Assembly: GCA_900318955.1 (NCBI GenBank) | Contig: ONMJ01000007.1 | Location: forward strand, 1-64,000 | Reading direction: 5' to 3' | From: an uncultured Bacteroidales bacterium | GTDB taxonomy: Bacteria; Bacteroidota; Bacteroidia; Bacteroidales; UBA932 | DNA length: 64,000 nt | Shown: piece after piece, positions 1-7,500 of the stretch | Layout: each line of letters opens with the position of its first letter | Position numbering within the stretch: the stretch's first letter is position 1 | Translations under genes and position numbers: made by a program | Notes under the pieces: model-generated | Told to the model about the DNA's origin: nothing | The model's database searches: none | Seen by the model: only the letters and a program-made list of their open reading frames with translations

Positions 1-330
1 AGACTCGGATGGTAAACCCATCTTAGGGATAACGACGAATGGTCAACTTTTACCAGTAATAATCTATAAACCCGAGTCAACCAAAATCAGGAAACGACAA
101 AACCCCACGTTTTGACCTGAAAACGTGGGATAAACTGTCCGCAGAGACCAAAAACCCCACGAAAACCCACCAAAACGTGGGATAAACTGTCCGTGGAGAG
201 GACAACGGCAGGAATTGACGTTAGAGAGGGGGGTAAATTACAAATATGTAGCCATTTGGGACTTTGTGAACGTAAGGGGCACGAAGGCAGATCGAAGGCT
301 GGGAAGGAAACTTGTTCAGATGCCTTGTTT
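1..330. other. Gene-free region with nested inverted repeats
   Basis: No convincing gene lies here. Bases 2-78 can fold as nested stems: GACTCGG (2-8) with CCGAGTC (72-78), GGTAAA (11-16) with TTTACC (49-54), and CCC (17-19) with GGG (26-28). This could be a structured RNA or a recombination-type hairpin cut by the window edge; I do not recognise a family. Bases 104-193 hold a duplicated palindrome listed separately. Bases 194-330 show no clear feature beyond a weak TCAGAT-type hairpin near the queE stop. Confidence 0.5.
104..193. repeat. Duplicated palindromic repeat, 52-bp period
   Basis: CCCACGTTTT (104-113) pairs perfectly with AAAACGTGGG (120-129) across a 6-base loop. The right arm and the bases after it (AAAACGTGGG plus ATAAACTGTCCG, 120-141) recur exactly at 172-193, 52 bp downstream. 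There the left arm keeps only CCCACG (156-161). It looks like a small REP-like palindromic repeat family; the family and its function are unknown to me. Confidence 0.65.
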
Positions 331-1083
331 TTATCTGATCCCAAGGAACTTATGAGTCTGCAAAGATAGGCGCCACGATGGGTGGGATAGTATGTAAGAA
401 ACTGTCTCAGAGATATTTGCAGAGCCATCTGATAGAGCACAAGGCTGGAGATAATGCCACGACGCAGGAAAAGAGAGCCACCTTGAAGGGTCAACTTTAC
501 GAGAATACACAAGTTTCAACTCATCCGCATTTTGAAGTACAACTTTTCCTTCGCCAACAAGACCTTCAACGTCCTCTTTCGGGCTCAGTGTCACCCAGTC
601 GATACCGGAAGGAAGAGGCTTCGTTCCATTAGTCTCGATATGAACTAGAAAGCCTGCCTCATGAAGTGCCTTAATAAGCTCAGAATCAATTTGTAACGAT
701 GGCTCTCCTCCAGTCAGGCATACCCGGACGAAAGGGGACACTAAAGGGTCGGTGCAAAGAGTGGCATCAGCAGCAGATGAATGGGCAGATGAATGGGCAG
801 ATGAATGGGCAGATGAATGGGCAGCAGAAGGGCCTGCGCAAGGACCAGTGCAAGGGGTTGCAGAAGGGGAAGTCTCTGAAGATGGAGAGAGCTGTCCTGA
901 CGAAAGAAAAGACTGGCATGCAGCGACAATCTCGGCACTCGACATGACAGTGGCCGCAGAGTGGTCAGTATCGCAGAAAGGACAGCGGAGATTGCAACCG
1001 GAAAAACGGACGAAGACCATTGGAGTCCCTGTCCAGAAGCCTTCGCCCTGGAGAGAATAGAATATTTCGTTGACTCTATACAT
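331..1083 (-). CDS. queE: 7-carboxy-7-deazaguanine synthase (radical SAM), with low-complexity insertion
   Basis: QueE converts 6-carboxytetrahydropterin to 7-carboxy-7-deazaguanine in queuosine/preQ0 synthesis. The N-terminus [10 protein letters not shown] and the radical-SAM cysteines C30, C34 and C37 (CX3CX2C) are visible, followed by LTGGEPSLQ and a C-terminal QTHKFLGIR ending usual for the family. Between the cysteine motif and GGEP, about residues 58-113 form a Ser/Ala/Pro-rich insertion containing four SAHS units encoded by a perfect 12-nt tandem repeat. The reading frame is intact, so I treat it as functional. The start codon directly follows the queD stop, and the gene is last in the gltD-like-queC-queD-queE operon. 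Confidence 0.92.
   Translation of the reverse strand: MYRVNEIFYSLQGEGFWTGTPMVFVRFSGCNLRCPFCDTDHSAATVMSSAEIVAACQSFLSSGQLSPSSETSPSATPCTGPCAGPSAAHSSAHSSAHSSAHSSAADATLCTDPLVSPFVRVCLTGGEPSLQIDSELIKALHEAGFLVHIETNGTKPLPSGIDWVTLSPKEDVEGLVGEGKVVLQNADELKLVYSRKVDPSRWLSFPASWHYLQPCALSDGSANISETVSYILSHPSWRLSLQTHKFLGIR
773..820. repeat. Four perfect 12-nt tandem repeats inside queE
   Basis: The unit GCAGATGAATGG occurs four times head to tail on the plus strand. Read on the minus strand it encodes SAHS repeats in QueE. Because the unit is a multiple of three, copy-number change would lengthen or shorten the protein without a frameshift. Confidence 0.9.
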
Positions 1084-1413
1084 CTATCTTTCGTAGGCAG
1101 CCATATTCATCTCCGACTCCCAAACCTCTACACGATAGGCATTCTCTACATTGTCGCAGATCCAACGGGCAATATTTTCAGCCGTAGGGTTGAAAGGGAG
1201 AACCTCATTGAGATTCTTATGGTCCAAGGCTGCCGAAATCTTCTTTTTAATCAGAGTAAAGTCGGTAACCATCCCGTCCTCGTTCAGAGATTCGGACTTA
1301 CAGTAAATCTTCACAATCCAGTTGTGACCGTGGAGATCTTCGCATTTACTCTCATAAGAGAGCATAAGGCTATGCGCAGCCGATATTTCAAGCCTTTTAA
1401 CTACGTAGTACAT
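1084..1413 (-). CDS. queD: 6-carboxy-5,6,7,8-tetrahydropterin synthase
   Basis: QueD turns 7,8-dihydroneopterin triphosphate into 6-carboxytetrahydropterin, the step before QueE. The 109-residue protein is a normal short QueD. Zinc ligands H14 (SAAHS) and H28/H30 (LHGHN) and the catalytic C24 are present, and the later DHKNLNEV segment carries the conserved Asp-His. It lies six bases after queC and abuts queE, so the three enzymes are almost certainly co-translated. Confidence 0.95.
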   Translation of the reverse strand: MYYVVKRLEISAAHSLMLSYESKCEDLHGHNWIVKIYCKSESLNEDGMVTDFTLIKKKISAALDHKNLNEVLPFNPTAENIARWICDNVENAYRVEVWESEMNMAAYER

Positions 1414-1419
1414 AATTAT

Positions 1420-2061
1420 TTACTTTTCATAGACAGTAGGATCGAAGCCTTCCAGCGCCTCCTTCCGTTCGCGGCAAGTTCCGCAGCAACCGCAGTGGAC
1501 TTCGCCTCCCTTATAGCACGAGTAAGTCTTGGAATAATCTATCCCAAGTTCCCGTCCACGAAGGGCGATATCGCGCTTGGTTATATTGCAATAAGGGGAA
1601 ACCACCCTTACCCCGTTATAAGTACCTTCTTTAGTAGCAGAATCGAAAGCTTCGATGAAAGAAGGTCTGCAGTCAGGATAGATTGAATGATCCCCACTAT
1701 GATTTGCAAGCAGCACAGTATCAAGGTCATAGCTCTCGGCCAAGCCGGCCGCCACGGCAAGCATGATACCGTTACGGAAGGGTACGACAGTAGAGCGCAT
1801 ATTCTCCTCATCATAATTCCCTTCGGGGATCTCTCCCCCGCTCTCCAGAAGATTGCTTCTGAAGTACTTACCCATAAAATCAAGAGGGATTATCAAATGC
1901 TTGATCCCCAGCTTATTACAATTATACTTAGCACACTCGATTTCCCTGGCACCATGCTTCGCTCCATAGTCAAAGGTCACAGCGAGAGAAATCTCGTCCT
2001 TGTACTCATAAAGGAGGGTTGTCGAATCCAGACCTCCGGAATATATCAGAATCGCTTTCAT
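1420..2061 (-). CDS. queC: 7-cyano-7-deazaguanine synthase
   Basis: QueC uses ATP and ammonia to convert 7-carboxy-7-deazaguanine to preQ0. The PP-loop SGGLDS (residues 8-13) binds ATP, and the C-terminal zinc site is formed by C182, C190, C193 and C196 (a CX7CGCCGTC pattern). At 213 residues it has the usual length. Only 12 bases separate it from the upstream flavoprotein gene, leaving no room for a preQ1 riboswitch at this position. Confidence 0.95.
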   Translation of the reverse strand: MKAILIYSGGLDSTTLLYEYKDEISLAVTFDYGAKHGAREIECAKYNCNKLGIKHLIIPLDFMGKYFRSNLLESGGEIPEGNYDEENMRSTVVPFRNGIMLAVAAGLAESYDLDTVLLANHSGDHSIYPDCRPSFIEAFDSATKEGTYNGVRVVSPYCNITKRDIALRGRELGIDYSKTYSCYKGGEVHCGCCGTCRERKEALEGFDPTVYEK

Positions 2062-2073
2062 TGCTTAATCGTT

Positions 2074-3303
2074 TTACTTTGCCGCCCCAATAATAGTATC
2101 CACAGCCTTTCTGGCACTCGCAACAGCTTCTACAACTGTCCTTGGGCCTAAAAGAAGATCTCCAGCGGCATAGACGTTGGAAATGCCCTCAGAAAAAGTC
2201 AGGAGCCCATTTTCACCAGAGACAGGATAGCCCCATTTATTTATCACAGGCATCGTATCTCCAAAAACGGAAAGATTCGGACGCTCGCTGATTGCGGGAA
2301 TCAAAGTATCACAGGGCACAAAATGGTCAGTCCCCTCAATAATCTTTGTGCTCACCTTCCCCGTCTCCGGATCAGTCTCATTTTGACATTTCCTGAACAC
2401 GACTCCGCCGTCTTTAACTTCTACAGGAGCTTCAAAAAGCTCGAATTTGACTCCGTCTCTCTGCGCTTCTTCGATTTCAAAAGGATTGGCGGGCATATTT
2501 TCGAATGTCTTTCGGTAATAGACCCAAGTTTCGACTCCCATCCTCGCCGCAGTGCGGCAAGAATCCATGGCCACATTGCCTCCGCCTATGATAATGACCT
2601 TCTTGCCAAGATCAAACAAGGAAGGATTCTTCAAAAACTTAAGGGCGTCAATGACCATCGCTGAATCCTCCCCGGGAATCCCCATCTGAAGCGATTTCTC
2701 CGCCCCTGTTGCGATGAAGACAAAGTCATGAGAATCACTCAATTCCTTTACTGTCAGATCCTTCCCAATCTCGCAGCCGCCATGAAAAACGATTCCTGCA
2801 GAGGCAAAAATACGGCCGAATTCGGCGACCAAAGACCTGTCCAGGCGAAAATCCGGTATCCCATAGCGAAGGACTCCCCCGATTTCATCGTTGGCATCAT
2901 AAATATCGACGGAGAAACCTGCATTATAAAGCCAGACCGCAGCAACAATTCCCGATGGGCCGGAACCTACTATCGCAACGCTCTTACCAAGAAAGGGCCT
3001 CGAAGGTAACGTCAGTCGATGGATATAATCTCCGGATATTTCCTGCTCAATCTCGTACCAACGAACCGGAATCTTCTTGACATTGAGGACACAGGCACCG
3101 AGGCAGAATTTCTTCCAGTCACAGACACGGGAAGTAATAGCAGAAAGAGGATTATTATTAAACAGTATCTCCGCCGCTTCGTCGAGCTTGTCTGCACGAT
3201 AAAGGGCCATACACTCCGGGACAGGAGTATGGACAGGGCAGCCGAGCATCGAGCATCTCGGTTTCTTGCAAAGAAGGCATCTTAGAGCTTCTCTATTCTT
3301 CAT
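2074..3303 (-). CDS. GltD/NfnB-like NAD(P)H-dependent FAD oxidoreductase
   Basis: This resembles the small subunit of glutamate synthase and related electron-bifurcating subunits. A cysteine-rich N-terminus (CLLCKKPRC and C-W-K-K-F-C-LGAC) probably holds [4Fe-4S] clusters. An FAD-binding Rossmann motif (VGSGPSGIVAA) and an NAD(P)-binding motif (IIGGGNVAMD) follow. No large GltB subunit is nearby, so the electron acceptor is unknown. I place the start at the internal ATG (MKNREALRC): the longer frame to 3330 runs through a TATATTTG promoter element at 3310-3317. It heads the que operon; whether it serves queuosine synthesis (for example reducing power for QueE) is speculation. Confidence 0.8.
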   Translation of the reverse strand: MKNREALRCLLCKKPRCSMLGCPVHTPVPECMALYRADKLDEAAEILFNNNPLSAITSRVCDWKKFCLGACVLNVKKIPVRWYEIEQEISGDYIHRLTLPSRPFLGKSVAIVGSGPSGIVAAVWLYNAGFSVDIYDANDEIGGVLRYGIPDFRLDRSLVAEFGRIFASAGIVFHGGCEIGKDLTVKELSDSHDFVFIATGAEKSLQMGIPGEDSAMVIDALKFLKNPSLFDLGKKVIIIGGGNVAMDSCRTAARMGVETWVYYRKTFENMPANPFEIEEAQRDGVKFELFEAPVEVKDGGVVFRKCQNETDPETGKVSTKIIEGTDHFVPCDTLIPAISERPNLSVFGDTMPVINKWGYPVSGENGLLTFSEGISNVYAAGDLLLGPRTVVEAVASARKAVDTIIGAAK

Positions 3304-3309
3304 AGGATG

Positions 3310-3317
3310 CAAATATA
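3310..3317 (-). promoter_or_regulatory. Bacteroidetes-type -7 element (TATATTTG)
   Basis: A perfect TAnnTTTG match ends seven bases before the proposed ATG of the GltD-like gene. A CTTG in place of TTTG lies roughly 20 bases upstream. It supports the shorter start and separate transcription of the que operon from within the end of the upstream glycosidase gene. Confidence 0.5.
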
Positions 3318-3326
3318 CGGATAATA

Positions 3327-4487
3327 TCACTTTGAATAACCAAGAGAAGCGTTCAAATCAGCATTTCTCTTGACTGCAGCCGCAACCTTCCCCTCAATAT
3401 CATCCACTATCATGGACCTTTCAAATAAGCCAAGACGTCTCTTAAGCTCAAGTACCTTTCTCACACGAGAATCGAGATCCTTCTCAGAAAGCCGGCCTGA
3501 TTCAATCGCGGAAGCGACGGCATCGACAGCCTTATAAGGGTCCTTGGGCATAAGAAGAAGGTCTGCTCCGGCTTCGTAGGCAAGTAGGGCAGGATTTTCA
3601 TCGCCGGCATAATCTGTCACTCCATGCATTTGGAGAGCATCGGTAATAACCAAGCCTTTATAACCCATTTCCCCCTTTAGAATATCGGAAATAACCCTGT
3701 GAGAAATAGATGAAGGAACCTTCTCGGGATCAAGAGATTCCGCAATCACATGAGCTATCATTATCATTTCTGCCCCGTGCCGGGACATATACCTGAAAGG
3801 CTTAAGATGAGTCGCTTCAAGTTCTTCTCGGGAAAGAGGAGTATAGACCATCTGATGATGGGTATCAGACTGAGTAGCACCGATACCAGGGAAATGCTTT
3901 GCGCAGCCAAGGGCCCCTCCATCATGAAGGCCTTTCAGCACCGAGAAAGCAAGTCTTTCAACCATCTTGTAGTCATTTCCAAAAGAACGACGGGACTTAA
4001 CTGATGACTGATTGGTATTGAGATCGACCACTGGAGAAAAATTGACATGAAAATTAAAGTCTTTCATATCCTCTCCGATACATTTCCCGACAGAATAAGC
4101 GACTTTTTCTGGATTATTCATCGCTGCAATATCGGTAAAGCGAGGAAGTTCGGGGAATTCATCAAATCTCATCGAAAGCCCCCACTCGGCATCGATTGTG
4201 ACAAGAATAGGGAGTTCAGACTCGCTCTGAACAGAATTCAGCCACTGAACTGTATGCACTAGACCATCAGGACGATCCTGAAGAATGAGACCTCCTATCT
4301 TAAGACTGTCGACATATCCCTTAAACCTTGCAGTATTGAGACTATCGTCAGAAAAAGTGTGCATTACAATAAGCTGAGCCACTTTTTCTCGGACGTTCAT
4401 CCCTTCAATCAAATTATCAATCATCTTCTTATTCCCGCAGGAGCAGACGGCAATTGCCGTCATGAGAACTAATATAACCTTCTTCAT
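3327..4487 (-). CDS. GH3 beta-N-acetylhexosaminidase-like lipoprotein
   Basis: A glycoside hydrolase family 3 N-terminal domain protein of 386 residues, similar to NagZ, which removes GlcNAc from peptidoglycan fragments. The N-terminus is a lipoprotein signal with lipobox Cys17 (AVCSC). The NagZ signature KHFPG...SDTHH carries the Asp-His dyad that acts as general acid/base, and VITDALQMHGV supplies the nucleophile Asp. It lacks the GH3 C-terminal domain, as NagZ does. The lipid anchor suggests a periplasmic role in muropeptide or chitobiose turnover. Its end overlaps the long reading frame of the next gene. Confidence 0.85.
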   Translation of the reverse strand: MKKVILVLMTAIAVCSCGNKKMIDNLIEGMNVREKVAQLIVMHTFSDDSLNTARFKGYVDSLKIGGLILQDRPDGLVHTVQWLNSVQSESELPILVTIDAEWGLSMRFDEFPELPRFTDIAAMNNPEKVAYSVGKCIGEDMKDFNFHVNFSPVVDLNTNQSSVKSRRSFGNDYKMVERLAFSVLKGLHDGGALGCAKHFPGIGATQSDTHHQMVYTPLSREELEATHLKPFRYMSRHGAEMIMIAHVIAESLDPEKVPSSISHRVISDILKGEMGYKGLVITDALQMHGVTDYAGDENPALLAYEAGADLLLMPKDPYKAVDAVASAIESGRLSEKDLDSRVRKVLELKRRLGLFERSMIVDDIEGKVAAAVKRNADLNASLGYSK

Positions 4488-4495
4488 AACGGCAA

Positions 4496-4503
4496 CAAAA
4501 ATA
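4496..4503 (-). promoter_or_regulatory. Bacteroidetes-type -7 element (TATTTTTG)
   Basis: A perfect TAnnTTTG match nine bases upstream of the hexosaminidase ATG at 4487, on the far side of a strong terminator. No correctly spaced TTTG -33 element was found, so only the -7 half is supported. Confidence 0.45.
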
Positions 4504-4526
4504 GCTATTTTTAGAACAAAAGAAAA

Positions 4527-4546
4527 GCGACCGGAATTCCGGTCGC
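4527..4546 (-). terminator. Rho-independent terminator of the large lipoprotein gene
   Basis: A perfect 20-bp palindrome, GCGACCGGAA/TTCCGGTCGC, is followed on the minus strand by TTTTCTTTTG. It lies 24 bases beyond the stop codon of the lipoprotein gene and just upstream of the hexosaminidase promoter, so it should separate the two transcripts. Confidence 0.85.
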
Positions 4547-4570
4547 CTTTCTAATTATTCAGTTCAGTGA

Positions 4571-7500
4571 TTACTCACCATCTTCTGCCATCCAGACAGC
4601 CTTAGGCTGGATACGGATGTTGAAGCTGAACTCGATAGGCTCCTGCCACTTGTTAGGAATAACAACGTATACAGGGACTACGATTTCCTGGATAAGATCA
4701 ACCTGGCTGGTGTAGTCGAACCTTACGGTAGGAGCAATGAATGCACCCGGCTCAGCAGCCTCACCGGTAGTACCATCAGGATTAACCTTGTTATTGTCAA
4801 TAACGGTGAGGAGCTTCTGGAGATCCTTGCCAATGTTAGAGGTGTCATAAGTGAACTCAGGAACGATATCGTAAGCCTGGTCAGCAGTTACACCTTCAGC
4901 ATAGCCGTTCTCGCCGTCACCAACTACGAATCCACCGTTAACGATGACATCATAGCTTGTCCAAGCATCACGGTAGTCAATGAGGTGGAGACCCTCGAAG
5001 AGGTTAGCCTCATAAACCTCGTGGTTGTCGAGCTTGATAACGACGTCACCCTGAGCATCCTTGTGGAACGGAGTCCATCTTACAACGCGGAAGTTGTTGT
5101 ATGTATCCTCGTCACGAGTGAAGCCCTTGCCAGGAGCGCAGTATGCTGCGTTGTAAGCGGCGATTTCTTCGTCAGAGAGGAATGAGGTAGGCATCTCGAA
5201 CTCAACGCCGTCAGAGAGGATGTAGAGTTCACCACGAACTGAGAGGAAGTGCTCTCTTGTCCTGTAGTAGAGAGATGACTTGTAGTAAGGACTGTTCTCA
5301 TAGATCTTCCAGAGGTCAGCGTGAGTAGCGAAGGTGAGATTATCCTTCTCGCCGAGGTCCTCATCAGGAAGAGGTACGTTGTCGTAAGGAGCCTTAGCTG
5401 CATAGAACGGAGTAACACCTGCGGTTGCGCCGAACTTGCGAGCATCCCAGTAGTTGAACTTGGTTCTGAGGTTGAGTTCCTCAAGATCTGAGCCTTCAGG
5501 ATCAGTGTTGACAATCTTGTCGAACCTAGCATCACCGGTTGCAGGACGCTCGTAGATATCGAATGCGTCGTATGCAAGACGTACGTCATATACATCGTAA
5601 GAGGTGAGGTTGGTCTTCTCCTCATTGTACCAAGCGGTAACCTGAGTCCACCATACCTTCTCTGCGAAGTCAACATCCTCTACGAATGTCTCATCGCTAC
5701 CGACGAGTTTAGCCTTCTCACGAGGAGCGTTCTTAGTGAAGTAACGGTTGTAGACATAGTCATACTTGAAGTTATCAGCACTGAGGACGATCTTCCAGGT
5801 AACGGTAACCTTGTCACCGAGCCAGTTGAGAAGCTCGAACTTCTGCTCCTTACCAAGGACATCCTTGAGTTCCTGAGCGGTGAGGGTTGCGAGAACCTCA
5901 ACAAGTTCTGCGTCAGCGACCTCGCCTTCGTTGTTAACAACATTGATAACACCAGGATCGAGAGGAGCTACATTGTGCTCCTTGGTTGCCCTGTCGTATG
6001 CAGGATAGATGTAGCCAACCTTTTCACCAGCGTTGACCTTCTTGAGCTCAGCTGCGGTGAGGATATTCTTCTCTACGAAGTTCTTAGCCTCCCAGACATA
6101 GCCCTGTGCAGGAGCGTCAGCAGCTGCGTCGAAGGTCTTCTTTCCGAATACGTCAACGATGTTGTAAGCGCCATCTACGAAGTCTTTACCATTGAGGACA
6201 ACCTCGTAAGGATTGAGAGCGATAACAACCTCATCACGGTTACGATCAACAGTGTTGATTGTGAAGGTAACGGTAACGTTAGCAGAAACTGTATCATCGT
6301 TAGGTCCAACGAGAACGTCGAAGACACCGGTAACTACATATACGTGACCGAACTCGAAGTTGGAAATAGCAGCAGTGATCTTACCGTCCTTGTCAATGTT
6401 GACTTCGTTGATCTGGATTTCAGGGTTCTCAACAGCCTTACCATCCATCTTAACCTTGACAGATTCGGTCTGGAGCTGAACAGGATCCATAGCAGCGATA
6501 GCAGGTTTGGTATCACCAGCGATCTTTCTTACGAATGTCTCGTAATCAGCATCCTCAACGATCTTAACCTCAGCTGCGGCGCGGCGATAGAAGTTGTCGC
6601 CATCCTCTTCGAATGCGAGGTTGTGATCAACCTGAGCATCGTCATCCCAGTTCCAAGTAATGGTGGTCTCAACATTGAGAGCAGCCTGGGTAGCAACGAT
6701 ATCTACATAGCCGACACCCAAGAATGTACCGAAAGGAGTGGTATATTCATAACGCTGTCCGTAGTACTCACCGATACCGGTCTTGCGAACTGCAAGGCTG
6801 AGATCCTGATTCATGGTAACGTCGGTATAAACCTTCTCGTCAACAGTTAGATAGTCGGGCTCGTCATAAGAATAATAATGAGCGTCTTCAGGATCTTCAG
6901 GAACTTCTACTTTCTCAACGAGAGGAATAGCAACGCCGTATTTCTCACGAGCTGCCTGATAGTTGAGAACTTCGCCGTTGATACGGACTACCTGCTCAGA
7001 CTTGTCAAGAATAGTCTTAACGGTATCAGCAGGAGCATTGTACTCGATGTACTGCTGCTCATACATGCCGTAGCCTTCCTCGTTGTAAGAGAGTTCCCAT
7101 TCGCCAGTCTCCTCGTTCTTGGTGTAAGGATCCTCAAGGAATTCCATTTCAAGGATGTCAGAGCCAGGATAGAGGATATTGTAAGAGCTGGAGATATCGG
7201 TAGCCTTGTCATCAGACTTCACCTCAAGAGCTGCAGCGTAAGCAGCGCGTGCGTGATATTTCTCAAGATAAGCCTCGAAATCCCAAATGTCGTTGAGATA
7301 ACCCTTGACGCCTTCCTCGGTGTAAAGTACCCAATAGAGACCCGATCCTTCAAGAGTATCGATGGTCGTTCCATCATCTTCAATACCATAATCCTCGAGA
7401 TCCTCAAGAGTCCACTCCTCAACAACCTCAAGAGCCTCTTCCTCTGAAAGGCCATAGAAGAGCTCGATGAGCCAGAGGTATTCAAGGTTCTGCTCATAGA

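Noticed and set aside
1..78. tRNA or tmRNA end
   Set aside because: The stems do not give a cloverleaf with anticodon and T-loop, and no T-arm motif (GTTCGA) is present.
87..512. Minus-strand frame overlapping the end of queE and the palindromes
   Set aside because: It runs through the repeats and into queE in another frame and has no protein-like features.
752..1060. Plus-strand frame with ADEW repeats across queE
   Set aside because: It is the antisense translation of the 12-nt tandem repeat; queE motifs on the other strand are complete.
2062..2073. preQ1 riboswitch in front of queC
   Set aside because: Only 12 bases separate queC from the upstream gene, too short for the aptamer, and no aptamer-like sequence was seen.
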